Counted from the first letter of the stretch, positions 17,606-31,671 are shown. The stretch: DNA of 64,000 nucleotides from Pseudomonas sp. BSw22131 (GCF_026810445.1 NZ_CP113949.1:1860001-1924000), one strand, 5' to 3'. Made by a program: numbers and translations. The notes: a model not told the origin generated them from the letters alone.

Positions 17606-18300
17606 TCTTCGACTACAACACGGTCTGGGAAAACCTGCCGCTGTACTTCGGCGGCCTGCTGATCACCCTGAAGCTGCTGTCGATTTCCCTGTTTTTCGGC
17701 CTGTTGGCGGCACTGCCGCTGGGCTTGATGCGCGTCTCGAAAGTGCGTTGGGTCAACGTCAGCGCCTGGTTGTACACCTACGTCATTCGCGGCACGCCAA
17801 TGCTCGTGCAGCTGTTTTTGATCTACTACGGTCTGGCCCAGTTTCAGGCAGTGCGCGAAAGCTTCCTCTGGCCCTGGCTGTCCAGCGCCACCTTTTGTGC
17901 ATGCCTGGCGTTTGCCATCAACACCAGCGCCTACACCGCTGAAATCATCGCGGGCAGCCTGAAAGCCACACCGGCCGGCGAGATCGAAGCCGCCAAGGCG
18001 ATGGGCATGTCCCGGGCCAAAATGTACCGTCGTATTCTGCTGCCATCGGCCCTGCGCCGGGCGCTGCCGCAATACAGCAACGAAGTCATCATGATGTTGC
18101 AGACCACCAGTCTGGCGTCCATCGTGACGCTGATCGACATCACTGGCGCGGCCCGTACGGTCAACGCCCAGTTCTATCTGCCTTTCGAGGCGTATATCAC
18201 CGCAGGTGTTTTCTACCTGTGCCTGACCTTCATTCTGGTCCGACTGTTCAAGCTGGCGGAGCGTCGCTGGCTGAGCTATCTCGCGCCGAGGAAGCACTGA
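17602..18300 (+). CDS. aotM: Arginine/ornithine ABC transporter permease AotM
   Basis: 232 residues, second permease of the transporter. The EAA loop reads EIEAAKAMGMSRAKMYRRIL; about five membrane helices. It pairs with AotQ to form the channel. Translationally coupled to aotQ, and followed after one base by aotO. Confidence 0.95.
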   Translation: MIFDYNTVWENLPLYFGGLLITLKLLSISLFFGLLAALPLGLMRVSKVRWVNVSAWLYTYVIRGTPMLVQLFLIYYGLAQFQAVRESFLWPWLSSATFCACLAFAINTSAYTAEIIAGSLKATPAGEIEAAKAMGMSRAKMYRRILLPSALRRALPQYSNEVIMMLQTTSLASIVTLIDITGAARTVNAQFYLPFEAYITAGVFYLCLTFILVRLFKLAERRWLSYLAPRKH

Positions 18301-18301
18301 T

Positions 18302-19414
18302 ATGCAACGCATCGACCATGTCCTGCCGTGGAGCACCCTCGGCACCGAACGCAAACTGAGCGTATTTCGTTTTGGCAAAGGCGAGCGCAAGGCCTACATC
18401 CAGGCCAGCCTGCACGCCGACGAACTGCCCGGTATGCGCACCGCCTGGGAACTGAAAAAACGCCTGAACGAGCTCGAAGAACAGGGCCTGCTCAACGGCG
18501 TTGTCGAGCTGGTGCCGGTCGCCAACCCGATCGGCCTCGGGCAGCTGCTGCAAGGGGCGCATCAGGGGCGTTTCGAGTTCGGCAGTGGCAAGAACTTCAA
18601 TCGTGATTTCACCGAGCTGAGCGAGCCGGTCAGCGAGTTGCTTGCGGACCAGTTGGGTGATGACCCGCGCGCCAACATTCGTCTGATTCGTCAGGCCATG
18701 GCGTCCGTGCTGGAGCAGTTGCCGCCCGCTCAAAGCGAGTTGCAGGGCTTGCAGCGTTTATTGCTGAGCCATGCCTGCACCGCCGACATCGTCCTCGACC
18801 TGCATTGCGATGCCGACGCCGCGCTGCACATGTATGCACTGCCTCAGCATTGGCCGCAGTGGCGTTCGCTGGCGGCGCACCTGGACGTACGCGTCGGGCT
18901 GTTGGCGGAAGATTCGGGCGGCAGCTCGTTCGACGAAGCCTGTTCGCTGCCGTGGTTGCGCCTGTCCCGGCGCTTTCCAGAGGCGCAGATTCCGCTTGGG
19001 TGTCTGGCTACAACGATCGAGCTGGGCGGCCAGGCCGACACCGGAAGGCTGGAAGCCGAGGCCCACGCTGAGGGCATTCTGGCGTTCCTGGCCGAGCAAG
19101 GCCTGATCGGCGGCGACTGGCCAAAGCCCGAAGCCGAAGCCTGTGAAGGCATGCCGTTCGAGGGCACCGAGTTGCTCTACGCCCCGCACGCGGGCGTGGT
19201 GACGTTCTTGCGACAGGCCGGTGACTGGGTCGAAACCGGTGAGCCGTTGTTCGAGGTCATCGACCCCCTGTCGGACAAGGCGACCACTGTCTGCGCTGGC
19301 ACACAAGGCGTTTTGTTCGCCATCGAGCGCTTGCGTTACGCGCAGCCCGGTTTCTGGATGGCCAAAGTGGCAGGGCGAATCGCGCTGCGTCACGGGCGCT
19401 TGCTCAGCGACTGA
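18302..19414 (+). CDS. aotO: AotO, succinylglutamate desuccinylase/aspartoacylase family
   Basis: 370 residues of the zinc-dependent AstE/aspartoacylase family. The metal-site motif is QASLHADELPGM (His and Glu), and a second histidine lies in VLDLHCDADA. A beta-barrel-like C-terminal domain (APHAGVVTFLRQAGDWVETG) follows. It sits inside the aot operon as in P. aeruginosa, where aotO was reported not to be needed for uptake; its substrate is unknown. It is distinct from aruE further on. Confidence 0.88.
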   Translation: MQRIDHVLPWSTLGTERKLSVFRFGKGERKAYIQASLHADELPGMRTAWELKKRLNELEEQGLLNGVVELVPVANPIGLGQLLQGAHQGRFEFGSGKNFNRDFTELSEPVSELLADQLGDDPRANIRLIRQAMASVLEQLPPAQSELQGLQRLLLSHACTADIVLDLHCDADAALHMYALPQHWPQWRSLAAHLDVRVGLLAEDSGGSSFDEACSLPWLRLSRRFPEAQIPLGCLATTIELGGQADTGRLEAEAHAEGILAFLAEQGLIGGDWPKPEAEACEGMPFEGTELLYAPHAGVVTFLRQAGDWVETGEPLFEVIDPLSDKATTVCAGTQGVLFAIERLRYAQPGFWMAKVAGRIALRHGRLLSD

Positions 19415-19493
19415 GGTTCCTCGCGAACCGAACGCTGGTGACTGATAACTAAAAGCTGAACGCTGAAAAACGACAGCTGTGAGAACCGAAAGC

Positions 19494-20258
19494 ATGAACA
19501 AACTGGAAATCCAGGACCTGCACAAACGCTACGGCAGCCATGAAGTGCTCAAGGGCGTTTCGCTGACCGCCAAGGCAGGCGATGTGATCAGCATCATCGG
19601 CTCCAGCGGTTCGGGCAAAAGCACTTTTCTGCGCTGCATCAACTTGCTGGAACAGCCCCATGCCGGCCGGATCCTGCTGAACAATGAAGAGCTCAAACTG
19701 GTTGCGAACAAAGACGGCAGCTTGAAAGCCGCCGACCCCAACCAGTTGCAGCGCATGCGTTCGCGACTGTCGATGGTGTTTCAGCATTTCAACCTGTGGT
19801 CGCACATGACCGCGCTGGAAAACGTCATCGAGGCGCCGATTCACGTTCTTGGCCTTTCGAAAAAAGAAGCGCTTGAGAAGGCCGAACATTACCTGGCCAA
19901 GGTCGGTGTTTCGCATCGTAAAGACGCTTATCCGGGGCATATGTCCGGCGGCGAGCAACAGCGTGTGGCGATTGCCCGTGCGCTGGCGATGGAACCCGAA
20001 GTCATGCTGTTCGATGAGCCCACCTCAGCGCTGGACCCGGAGCTGGTGGGCGATGTGCTCAAAGTCATGCAGGCGCTGGCTCAGGAAGGCCGGACCATGG
20101 TGGTGGTCACCCACGAAATGGGCTTCGCCCGCGAAGTGTCGAATCAACTGATTTTCCTGCACAAAGGTGTGGTCGAAGAGCAGGGCGACCCGCGTGAAGT
20201 GCTGGTCAATCCGAAATCGGAGCGTTTGCAGGGGTTTTTGTCGGGCAGTCTGAAATAG
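19494..20258 (+). CDS. aotP: Arginine/ornithine ABC transporter ATPase AotP
   Basis: 254 residues from ATG at 19494. Walker [13 protein letters not shown] signature MSGGEQQR and Walker [10 protein letters not shown] are intact. HisP-type polar amino acid ATPase energising AotQM. An in-frame start 15 bases upstream is less likely. Its stop lies 138 bases before argR. Confidence 0.96.
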   Translation: MNKLEIQDLHKRYGSHEVLKGVSLTAKAGDVISIIGSSGSGKSTFLRCINLLEQPHAGRILLNNEELKLVANKDGSLKAADPNQLQRMRSRLSMVFQHFNLWSHMTALENVIEAPIHVLGLSKKEALEKAEHYLAKVGVSHRKDAYPGHMSGGEQQRVAIARALAMEPEVMLFDEPTSALDPELVGDVLKVMQALAQEGRTMVVVTHEMGFAREVSNQLIFLHKGVVEEQGDPREVLVNPKSERLQGFLSGSLK

Positions 20259-20396
20259 CGACCGGCGATGCCTTTTGCGTTGGAACAGGTCATGCTGCGT
20301 CGGCATTTTGCGGGCGGCCTGACCTGGTTGAACCCGTTTATTTTCAAGCGCACCGTTGCTTGACCCACTCTTGCGACACGTTTCGGACTTCACGCC

Positions 20397-21380
20397 ATGA
20401 CTGCCCATCGAATAGGTTTTCTCATCTGGCCCAGCACCAAAGCCCTGACTTTGGCGCTGGCCGAGGAAGCCTTGCGCGTTGCCCAGCGGGTTCATCCTGA
20501 GGTCGTGTACGAGTTGTCTTTCCTGCAGGCCGAGCCACCGCTGGACGGCGCCGCCTGGCAACTGCCGGGTGAGGCGTGGTCCGGGCGCCTTGAAGGCTGT
20601 CAGAAGTTATTCCTGCTGGCCGATGAGCCGCCGGCGCCGATGTCTTCTGCGCTGAGTGGCGCGCTCAAGCAGTTGGTGCGCTCGGGTTGCGTGATTGGTG
20701 GTTTGTCGGCGGGCGTTTATCCGCTGGCGCAACTGGGGCTGCTTGACGGTTATCGCGCTGCGGTGCATTGGCGCTGGCAGGATGATTTTGCCGAGCGCTT
20801 TCCGAAAGTCATCGCGACCAGCCATTTGTTCGACTGGGATCGGGATCGCCTGACTGCCTGCGGCGGGATGTCGGTGCTCGATTTGCTATTGGCGGTGCTG
20901 GCTCGCGATCACGGCGCTGAGCTGGCGGGCGCGGTATCGGAAGAGTTGGTGGTGGAACGCATTCGTGAGGGCGGCGAGCGTCAGCGCATCCCGCTGCAAA
21001 ACCGTCTCGGTTCAAGCCATCCCAAGCTCACCCAAGCGGTGTTGCTGATGGAAGCCAACATCGAGGAGCCGCTGACCACCGACGAGATCGCCCAGCACGT
21101 GTGCGTGTCCCGTCGTCAGCTGGAGCGCATCTTCAAGCAGTACCTCAATCGCGTGCCGAGCCAGTATTACCTGGAGCTGCGCCTGAACAAGGCGCGGCAG
21201 ATGCTGATGCAGACCAGCAAATCGATTATCCAGATCGGCTTGTCGTGCGGGTTCTCATCCGGCCCGCACTTCTCCAGCGCGTACCGCAACTTCTTTGGCG
21301 CCACCCCGCGCGAAGACCGTAATCACCGCCGCAGCAGCAGCCCGTTCGAGTTATCCCAAGCCCCCGCCGAGCGCGGGTGA
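20397..21380 (+). CDS. argR: Arginine-responsive AraC-family regulator ArgR
   Basis: 327 residues. The N-terminal part is DJ-1/PfpI-like (GGLSAGVYPLAQLGLL); the C-terminal AraC/XylS domain (about 215-315) has two helix-turn-helices (TTDEIAQHVCVSRRQLERIF and SIIQIGLSCGFSSGPHFSSA). In Pseudomonas it activates aot and aru in the presence of arginine and represses some biosynthetic genes; it is not homologous to E. coli ArgR. It ends the aot operon, as in P. aeruginosa. Confidence 0.95.
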   Translation: MTAHRIGFLIWPSTKALTLALAEEALRVAQRVHPEVVYELSFLQAEPPLDGAAWQLPGEAWSGRLEGCQKLFLLADEPPAPMSSALSGALKQLVRSGCVIGGLSAGVYPLAQLGLLDGYRAAVHWRWQDDFAERFPKVIATSHLFDWDRDRLTACGGMSVLDLLLAVLARDHGAELAGAVSEELVVERIREGGERQRIPLQNRLGSSHPKLTQAVLLMEANIEEPLTTDEIAQHVCVSRRQLERIFKQYLNRVPSQYYLELRLNKARQMLMQTSKSIIQIGLSCGFSSGPHFSSAYRNFFGATPREDRNHRRSSSPFELSQAPAERG

Positions 21381-21403
21381 GCGGGGCGTAGCGATCAACG
21401 TAT

Positions 21404-21488
21404 GAGCGCGCTTGCCCGCGAAGGCGTCGGTTCATCACGTGCATCTTTATCGTCTGATCAATCTTTCGCGGGCAAGCGCGCTCCTGCA
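21404..21488. repeat. REP palindrome pair
   Basis: gagcgcgcttgcccgcgaag and its inverted copy cgcgggcaagcgcgctcctg, about 45 bases apart, between argR and aruC. Same family at 22911 and 26711. Confidence 0.85.
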
Positions 21489-21529
21489 ACAGCCCTCCAG
21501 CGTTTAAACTGCGCCATTGCGACGCAATT

Positions 21530-21550
21530 TGTCGCATTGCTGAAAGCCGC
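21530..21550 (+). promoter_or_regulatory. ArgR half-site upstream of aruC
   Basis: TGTCGC-attgctga-AA-gccgc fits TGTCGC-N8-AA-N5 exactly, 145 bases before the aruC start. Confidence 0.65.
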
Positions 21551-21580
21551 TGAAAAAGCCGGGTTGGCGCTATAAGAAGT

Positions 21581-21601
21581 TGTCGCTTGGCGGCAAGGCC
21601 C
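21581..21601 (+). promoter_or_regulatory. Second ArgR half-site upstream of aruC
   Basis: TGTCGC-ttggcggc-AA-ggccc, the same pattern in the same orientation, 51 bases after the first. Confidence 0.6.
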
Positions 21602-21608
21602 GGCTTAA

Positions 21609-22895
<1,287 letters not shown>

Positions 22896-22910
22896 CCGGC
22901 GACAAATAAC

Positions 22911-23001
22911 CTGTAGGAGCGCGCTTGCCCGCGATAGCGGTGTGTCAGTCGATATGTTCATCACCGACTGATCGCAATCGCGGGCAAGCGCTCTCCTACA
23001 G
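22911..23001. repeat. REP palindrome pair
   Basis: ctgtaggagcgcgcttgccc and its inverted copy (gcgggcaagcgctctcctac) between aruC and aruF. Confidence 0.85.
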
Positions 23002-23072
23002 CGATCAGTGTCATGACTGATCATTTTTTCTTGCCGTTCAGTCGGCCCGATTTTTTCTCAAGGAGTGACACC

Positions 23073-24104
23073 ATGCTGGTGATGCGCCCCGCGCAAATGG
23101 CTGATCTGGCCGAGGTCCAACGCCTCGCTGCCGACAGCCCGATTGGTGTCACGTCCCTGCCGGATGACGCTGGCCGTTTGAGCGACAAGATTGCCGCCTC
23201 GGAAGCGTCGTTTGCGGCCGAAGTCAGTTTCAACGGCGAAGAAACCTATTTTTTCGTGCTCGAAGACCTGGAAACCAGCCAACTGGTGGGCTGTTCCGGG
23301 ATCGTTGCTTCGGCCGGCTATTCCGAGCCGTTCTACAGCTTTCGCAACGAAACCTTCGTGCATGCCTCGCGTGAGTTGAAAATCCACAACAAGATCCACG
23401 TCCTTTCGCAGTGCCACGACCTCACCGGCAACAGCTTGTTGACCAGCTTTTATGTGGTGCGTGATCTGGTGGGCACCAGCTGGTCGGAACTCAATTCCCG
23501 GGGCCGCTTGCTGTTCGTCGCCAGCCACCCGGAGCGCTTTGCCGATTCGGTGGTGACCGAGATTGTCGGTTACAGCGATGAAAACGGTGATTCTCCTTTC
23601 TGGGACGCCATCGGCCGCAACTTCTTCGACCTCAACTACGCCGAGGCCGAACGCATCTGTGGTCTGAAAAGCCGGACATTCCTCGCCGAACTGATGCCGC
23701 ATTACCCGATCTATGTGCCGCTGCTGCCCGACACCGCGCAAGAGGCCATGGGTCAGGTGCACCCGCGTGCTCAGATCACATTCGACATCCTCATGCGTGA
23801 AGGTTTTGAAACCGATCACTACATCGACATCTTCGACGGTGGCCCGACGCTGCATGCGCGGGTGTCGGGGATTCGCTCGATTTCCCAGAGCCGCGTGGTG
23901 CCGGTCAGGCTCGACATGGTCAACAGCGGCGATGCGGTCAAGGGCGGACGGCCGTATCTGGTCGCCAACGGTCAGTTGCAGGACTACCGCGCAGTGATGC
24001 TGGAACTCGACTGGGTGCCGGGCAAGCCGGTCACGCTGAGTGTTGCGGCGGCTGAAGCGTTGGGCGTGGGTGAAGGCGCCAGCGTGCGCATCGTCGCGGT
24101 TTGA
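23073..24104 (+). CDS. aruF: Arginine N-succinyltransferase, alpha subunit AruF
   Basis: 343 residues from ATG at 23073 (aaggag Shine-Dalgarno). AstA-family fold (GNAT-related); conserved stretches include FEDL-like ETYFFVLEDLETSQLVG and FLAELMPHYPIYVPLLP. With AruG it transfers succinyl from succinyl-CoA to arginine, the committed step. It is about 30% identical in pattern to AruG, its paralogue downstream; Enterobacteria use a single AstA. Confidence 0.95.
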   Translation: MLVMRPAQMADLAEVQRLAADSPIGVTSLPDDAGRLSDKIAASEASFAAEVSFNGEETYFFVLEDLETSQLVGCSGIVASAGYSEPFYSFRNETFVHASRELKIHNKIHVLSQCHDLTGNSLLTSFYVVRDLVGTSWSELNSRGRLLFVASHPERFADSVVTEIVGYSDENGDSPFWDAIGRNFFDLNYAEAERICGLKSRTFLAELMPHYPIYVPLLPDTAQEAMGQVHPRAQITFDILMREGFETDHYIDIFDGGPTLHARVSGIRSISQSRVVPVRLDMVNSGDAVKGGRPYLVANGQLQDYRAVMLELDWVPGKPVTLSVAAAEALGVGEGASVRIVAV

Positions 24105-24209
24105 CAGGTGGGTGTGCGTTGGCGGCGGCTGATTGATTCGGCCCCGGCAATGGATTGCAGGTTAGCGAGTTTCGCCGGTTTCCCAAGGAAGCCGGTTTGA
24201 GGAGAAAGC

Positions 24210-26707
<2,498 letters not shown>

Positions 26708-26710
26708 TAA

Positions 26711-26803
26711 CTGTAGGAGCGCGCTTGCCCGCGAAGACTGATACACAGCCGACGAAGTACCTTCGGCAGGTATGAAGCTTCGCGGGCGAGCGCGCTACTA
26801 CAG
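26711..26803. repeat. REP palindrome pair
   Basis: ctgtaggagcgcgcttgccc and a near-inverted copy (cgcgggcgagcgcgctacta) between aruD and aruB. Confidence 0.85.
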
Positions 26804-26860
26804 GGCCTTCGCTGCACATGAAATTGATGTTTATAAAAACAGATCCACGGAGCCTCACCG

Positions 26861-28207
26861 ATGAAATCCTGTGAAGTCAACTTTGACGGTCTAGTGGGGC
26901 CAACCCACAACTACGGCGGTTTGTCGTACGGCAACGTCGCTTCCCAGAGCAACTGCCAGCAGTCGTCCAACCCACGCGAAGCCGCGCTTCAGGGTTTGGC
27001 GAAAATGAAAGCGTTGATGGAGTTGGGTTTTACCCAAGGCGTACTGGCGCCGCAGGAGCGCCCTGACGTCGCCGGTCTGCGCAAACTGGGTTTCAGTGGC
27101 ACCGACGCGCAGGTCATAGAGCGCGCGGCCAAACATGACATGCCACTGCTGGTCGCCAGTTGCTCGGCGTCAAGCATGTGGGTGGCCAACGCTGCCACCG
27201 TCAGCCCGAGCGCAGACACCGCCGATGGTCGCGTGCACTTCACGGCGGCCAACCTCAATTGCAAATACCACCGCAGCATCGAGCACCCGACTACCAGCCG
27301 CGTGCTGGGTGCGATGTTTGCCGATCAACAGCATTTCGCCCATCACGCGGCACTGCCCGCCGTGGCGCAGTTCGGTGACGAGGGCGCGGCCAACCACACA
27401 CGGTTTTGCCGTGACTACGGTGAGGCCGGTGTCGAGTTTTTTGCCTTTGGCCGCAGCGCGTTCGACACCCGTTACCCTGCGCCGCAGAAATACCCTGCAC
27501 GTCAGACGCTGGAAGCTTCGCAAGCCGTCGCGCGGTTGCACGGGCTCAGCGATGAAGGCGTGGTGTATGGCCAGCAAAATCCAGCGGTCATCGATCAGGG
27601 TGTGTTTCACAACGACGTGATTGCCGTCGGTAACGGCGAAGTGCTTTTTTATCACGAGGACGCGTTTCTCAATACCGAACACCTGCTGGCCGAATTGCAC
27701 GAAAAGCTCAGCCGCCGTGGCGGGCGTTTCCAGTCCATCTGCGTGCCGCGCAGCGAAGTAGCGGTGGAGGACGCGGTGCGTTCTTACCTGTTCAACAGTC
27801 AGTTGCTGTCGCGCAAGGACGGCTCGATGTTGCTGATCGTGCCGGAAGAATGCCGTGGCAACGAGCGCGTCTGGCATTACCTGCAGCGCTTGATCGCCGA
27901 CGACAGTTTGATTGGCGAGGTCAAAGTCTTCGACCTCAAGCAGAGTATGCAGAACGGCGGGGGCCCGGCGTGCCTGCGACTGCGCGTAGCGCTCAATGAA
28001 ACTGAACTGGCGGCGGTCAATCCAGGCGTTATCATGACCGCCCCGTTGTACGGCACCCTGACGCAGTGGGTGGACAAGCACTATCGCGACCGCATGAGCG
28101 AAAGCGATCTGGCTGATCCGCAACTGTTGACCGAATGCCGCACGGCGCTGGATGAGCTCACGCAGCACTTGAAGCTGGGTGCGGTTTACCCTTTCCAAAT
28201 CAACTGA
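26861..28207 (+). CDS. aruB: N-succinylarginine dihydrolase AruB
   Basis: 448 residues, AstB family (guanidino-group-modifying fold). Starts [20 protein letters not shown], a hallmark of the family; the C-terminal [18 protein letters not shown] holds the catalytic cysteine. It hydrolyses succinylarginine to succinylornithine, ammonia and CO2. Confidence 0.96.
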   Translation: MKSCEVNFDGLVGPTHNYGGLSYGNVASQSNCQQSSNPREAALQGLAKMKALMELGFTQGVLAPQERPDVAGLRKLGFSGTDAQVIERAAKHDMPLLVASCSASSMWVANAATVSPSADTADGRVHFTAANLNCKYHRSIEHPTTSRVLGAMFADQQHFAHHAALPAVAQFGDEGAANHTRFCRDYGEAGVEFFAFGRSAFDTRYPAPQKYPARQTLEASQAVARLHGLSDEGVVYGQQNPAVIDQGVFHNDVIAVGNGEVLFYHEDAFLNTEHLLAELHEKLSRRGGRFQSICVPRSEVAVEDAVRSYLFNSQLLSRKDGSMLLIVPEECRGNERVWHYLQRLIADDSLIGEVKVFDLKQSMQNGGGPACLRLRVALNETELAAVNPGVIMTAPLYGTLTQWVDKHYRDRMSESDLADPQLLTECRTALDELTQHLKLGAVYPFQIN

Positions 28208-28261
28208 CGTACCCGAGGCAGCGCACAGTCGCTGATGCCTTGAATCAAAGAGAGAGACAAA

Positions 28262-28549
28262 ATGACCGACGCCCTGCGTTTGATCCTTGAAGACACCGAT
28301 GGCACCCAGCTGGAAACTTCCTGCACTCGCGTTGCCGTTATCTGGCAAGGCAAGGAGCTGTGGATCCAGCAAGACGGCCGTGGGCAGTTGCTGATCGGTG
28401 TCGACGTCGAAGAAGGCGATGCTGAATACGCCAACCTGTTGTTGCGTCCGTTGGCCACTAACCTGGTCAGCCTGCAACTGGAAATGGAACCGGCTGATGC
28501 GGGCGATGACGAAGACCACGTTCATGGTCCTGACTGCAACCACGACTAA
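28262..28549 (+). CDS. Conserved small acidic protein within the aru operon
   Basis: 95 residues, soluble, strongly acidic C-terminus ending [20 protein letters not shown], a possible His/Asp/Cys metal-binding tail. Sometimes annotated as topoisomerase-II-like without basis. It lies between aruB and aruE at short spacing, the position held by a hypothetical gene in P. aeruginosa too, so a link with arginine catabolism is likely but its role is unknown. Confidence 0.8.
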   Translation: MTDALRLILEDTDGTQLETSCTRVAVIWQGKELWIQQDGRGQLLIGVDVEEGDAEYANLLLRPLATNLVSLQLEMEPADAGDDEDHVHGPDCNHD

Positions 28550-28563
28550 GCGGAAATCCAGCC

Positions 28564-29571
28564 ATGCTCGCCCTCGGCAAACTGCTCGAACTGACGCTGG
28601 CGGGTCATGAACCCGCCGAGAAAACGCAGCTGACCGTCGACGGCGTGCGTCTGCGCTGGCTGGCCGAAGGCGCACTGGAAGTGAAGCCGCCAGAGGCTCT
28701 GGACAACGGCACTGACCTGCTGCTGTCAGCCGGCATTCATGGCAATGAAACGGCGCCCATTGAATTACTCGATGAGCTGATCCAGGCCATTGCCCATGGC
28801 GAGCTCAAGCCGTGTGCGCGCATTCTTTTCCTGTTCGGTAATCCCGAGGCCATGCGCCGTGGCGAGCGCTATATCGAGCAGGATGTGAACCGTCTGTTCA
28901 ACGGACGTCATGAACAAAGCAGCAGCGCCGAAGCGGTGCGTGCCTGTGAGCTGGAGCGTCTGGCCGCGACCTTCTTCAGCGTGCCGGATCGCCAGCGTTT
29001 GCACTACGACCTGCACACGGCGATTCGCGGATCGAAGATCGAACAATTCGCGCTGTACCCCTGGAAAGAAGGCCGCCGGCATTCGCGTCGCGAGCTGGTG
29101 CGTTTGCACGGCGCGGGCATGCAAGCGGTGCTGTTGCAGAACAAACCGTCAATCGTGTTCAGCGCCTACACCTACGACAAGCTGGGCGCTGAGTCTTTCA
29201 CCCTCGAGCTGGGAAAGGCGCGGCCGTTCGGGCAAAACCAGCAGGTCAATCTGACGCCGTTGAAGGCGTTGTTGAACAATCTGATCCGCGGCACCGAGCC
29301 GCTGGTGGGCGATCAGATCGACGGCCTGAAACTGTTCAGCGTCTCTCGGGAAATCATCAAGCGCAGCGACGCGTTCAAGCTCAACTTGCCTGACGATGTC
29401 GAAAACTTCACCGTCCTGGAAAAAGGTTTTGTGCTGGCTGAGGACGTGTCCAGCTCGCGCTGGATCGTTGAGGAGGAGGGTGCGCGCATCATCTTCCCCA
29501 ACCCTGGCGTGAAGATAGGGTTGCGCGCCGGGATATTGATCGTGCCGACGACGGATGAGCAGTTGAGGTAG
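28564..29571 (+). CDS. aruE: Succinylglutamate desuccinylase AruE
   Basis: 335 residues, AstE/aspartoacylase family. [19 protein letters not shown] gives zinc ligands His and Glu, and [19 protein letters not shown] the second histidine. It releases succinate and glutamate, the last step of the pathway. It lies 14 bases after the small acidic gene. Confidence 0.96.
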   Translation: MLALGKLLELTLAGHEPAEKTQLTVDGVRLRWLAEGALEVKPPEALDNGTDLLLSAGIHGNETAPIELLDELIQAIAHGELKPCARILFLFGNPEAMRRGERYIEQDVNRLFNGRHEQSSSAEAVRACELERLAATFFSVPDRQRLHYDLHTAIRGSKIEQFALYPWKEGRRHSRRELVRLHGAGMQAVLLQNKPSIVFSAYTYDKLGAESFTLELGKARPFGQNQQVNLTPLKALLNNLIRGTEPLVGDQIDGLKLFSVSREIIKRSDAFKLNLPDDVENFTVLEKGFVLAEDVSSSRWIVEEEGARIIFPNPGVKIGLRAGILIVPTTDEQLR

Positions 29572-29598
29572 GGGTGGTTGCCGGGGCACTGCGGATCT

Positions 29599-29680
29599 CT
29601 GTAGGAGCGAACGTGTTCGCGAGGCATTTCGCTTGAGATACCACAGCGCTTGCCTCGCCAACAAAGTTGGGTCCTACAGA
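29599..29680. repeat. REP pair, variant
   Basis: ctgtaggagcgaacgtgttc near 29599 and the inverted aagttgggtcctacag ending 29679, between the convergent aruE and ribH genes. Confidence 0.75.
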
Positions 29681-29692
29681 AGTGACTTTGCT

Positions 29693-30205
29693 TTAGCTCG
29701 CGACTTTCTTCTGTGCTTCCGGGCGACGGATAGCGCGTAACTTGCTCAGTGTATCAGCGCAGGTTTTGGCAGCTTCCTGGCCTTTGTGAACGAAGTGATC
29801 GAAGAAGAATTTCTGGTGTTCTTCGCCCGCATGGAAATGATGGGGCGTGAGGACAACCGAAAACACCGGCACTTCGGTTTCCAGCTGAACCTGCATCAAA
29901 GCGCTGATGACTGACTGGGCGACGAATTCGTGACGATAAATCCCGCCGTCGACCACCAGGCCTGCGGCTACGATGCCTGCGTAGCGATTTGTATTGGCAA
30001 GCAGTTTGGCGTGCAGTGGAATTTCAAAGGCACCACCGACTTCGAAGAAGTCGATGTCGCTCTCGGCATAACCCTGACTGGCCATCTCGGCGACGAAACC
30101 TTTGCGGCTCTGATCGACGATATCCTTGTGCCAGCAAGCCTGGATAAAAGCGATGCGCTCGTTCGGGTGGTTTTTGCTTTTGCTGTCGATTGCGGTGGGT
30201 TGCAT
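29693..30205 (-). CDS. ribH2: Type II 6,7-dimethyl-8-ribityllumazine synthase RibH2
   Basis: 170 residues from ATG at 30205 (caggag Shine-Dalgarno). Motifs: AFIQACWHKDIVDQSRKGF at the N-terminus, FFEVGGAFEIPLHAKLL and GLVVDGGIYRHEFVAQSVIS. This is the riboflavin pathway enzyme joining the pyrimidine precursor and dihydroxybutanone phosphate. The sequence resembles the decameric RibH2 type known from Brucella and Mesorhizobium rather than the icosahedral RibH of the main rib operon. It stands alone under an FMN riboswitch. Confidence 0.9.
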   Translation of the reverse strand: MQPTAIDSKSKNHPNERIAFIQACWHKDIVDQSRKGFVAEMASQGYAESDIDFFEVGGAFEIPLHAKLLANTNRYAGIVAAGLVVDGGIYRHEFVAQSVISALMQVQLETEVPVFSVVLTPHHFHAGEEHQKFFFDHFVHKGQEAAKTCADTLSKLRAIRRPEAQKKVAS

Positions 30206-30334
30206 GTGTTCTGACTCCTGTTTAATGAAAAAAACAGGGCGCTTTGGATCGAATGGGATGCCAGGTTGCACTAGAACGGAGTGCGAGCGTTTTGCGCCCG
30301 TGACCGTACGTTCGATGCAATTCTGTTGTGCCAG

Positions 30335-30479
30335 TCCCGTTCTCTCTTCATCCGGACTATGACCGTCGGCCCCGGAATCACACCGGGTCTGCTGACCTTG
30401 CCTGAGCAAGCGCTCGCGGGCTAGACGCATTGCGCGCCATTACCGCCGGTGGGGAATTGCACCCCGCCCTGAGAACGTT
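30335..30479 (-). promoter_or_regulatory. FMN riboswitch (RFN element) upstream of ribH2
   Basis: On the minus strand it runs from ACGTTCTCAGGGCGGGGTGC at 30478 through CCCACCGGCGGTAAT, CAGACCCGGTGTGATTCCGG and GCCGACGGTCATAGTCCGGA to AGAGAGAACGGG. These are the conserved RFN segments in order, with the closing P1 helix GTTCTC/GAGAAC. It ends about 130 bases before the ribH2 start, room for an expression platform. FMN binding should lower ribH2 expression. Confidence 0.96.
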
Positions 30480-30666
30480 GCCGACGAAATGATCGTCGGC
30501 GGGCATTTTTTATCACAGTTTTTACGAATATGCATGGACGCTTTCTGACAGTGATCCTGACTTTTTCTTATAACGAGTGCTTGGAAATGCGACCCGATGC
30601 CTTGATTATCCGGGTCCAGGGCCGCAAAACTCAGGTCCGCCATCTTTTCTTCAGGGAGCTTCAATC

Positions 30667-31671
30667 GTGACGGTTATCGATCTGCGCAGCGACACAGTGA
30701 CCCAGCCCACCGCAGCCATGCGTGAAGCCATGGCGCAGGCGCCGCTTGGCGATGACGTGTATGGCGAGGACCCGACCGTTAATCGTCTGGAGTCAGTGCT
30801 GGCCCAACGATTGGGGTTTGCCGCTGCGTTGTTTGTGCCTACGGGCACCATGAGCAATCTGCTGGGCTTGATGGCTCATTGCGAGCGAGGCGATGAATAC
30901 ATCGTCGGCCAGCACGCCGATACCTACAAATACGAGGGAGGCGGGGCGGCCGTGCTGGGTTCGATCCAGCCGCAGCCTCTGGACAATCAGCAGGACGGTT
31001 CGCTGGACCTGGATCAGGTGGCAGCCGCGATCAAGGCGGATGACTTCCATTTTGCCCGCACGCGCTTGCTGGCCCTGGAAAACACCATGCAGGGCAAAGT
31101 CCTGTCGATGGACTATTTGGCGGCGGCACGCAAGCTCACGACCGAGCACGGGTTGCAGCTGCACCTGGACGGCGCTCGGCTGTACAACGCAGCGGTAAAG
31201 CTCGGCGTCGATGCCGGTGAGATCACCCGGTATTTCGATTCGGTTTCGGTGTGCCTGTCCAAAGGCCTCGGGGCGCCGGTGGGCTCGGTGCTGTGTGGCA
31301 CCGAAGCCTTCATCGGCAAGGCGCGCCGCTTGCGCAAGATGGTCGGTGGCGGCATGCGACAGTCGGGTTTTCTGGCTGCAGCAGGGCTGTATGCGCTGGA
31401 CCATCACGTTGATCGGATTGCCGAGGATCACGATAACGCAGCGTTTCTGGGCAAGAGCCTGAGCGAGTTGGGGTACGCCGTTGAGCCGGTGCAGACCAAT
31501 ATGGTTTACGTGCAGATGGATCAACGCGCCGAGCCGCTCAAGGCGTTTTGCGCAAGCCGGGGCATCATCCTGAGCGCCGCGCCGCGGCTGCGGATGATCA
31601 CGCATCTGGACGTCAGTCGGGCGCAGGTGCAGCAGGTCATTGACGCGTTTGCCGACTTTGCCTTGGCCTGA
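30667..31671 (+). CDS. ltaE: Low-specificity L-threonine aldolase
   Basis: 334 residues starting with GTG at 30667, where the conserved N-terminus [13 protein letters not shown] begins; cagggag lies upstream. [14 protein letters not shown] carries the PLP lysine (K199). It cleaves threonine or allo-threonine to glycine and acetaldehyde. Divergent from ribH2. Confidence 0.93.
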   Translation: MTVIDLRSDTVTQPTAAMREAMAQAPLGDDVYGEDPTVNRLESVLAQRLGFAAALFVPTGTMSNLLGLMAHCERGDEYIVGQHADTYKYEGGGAAVLGSIQPQPLDNQQDGSLDLDQVAAAIKADDFHFARTRLLALENTMQGKVLSMDYLAAARKLTTEHGLQLHLDGARLYNAAVKLGVDAGEITRYFDSVSVCLSKGLGAPVGSVLCGTEAFIGKARRLRKMVGGGMRQSGFLAAAGLYALDHHVDRIAEDHDNAAFLGKSLSELGYAVEPVQTNMVYVQMDQRAEPLKAFCASRGIILSAAPRLRMITHLDVSRAQVQQVIDAFADFALA

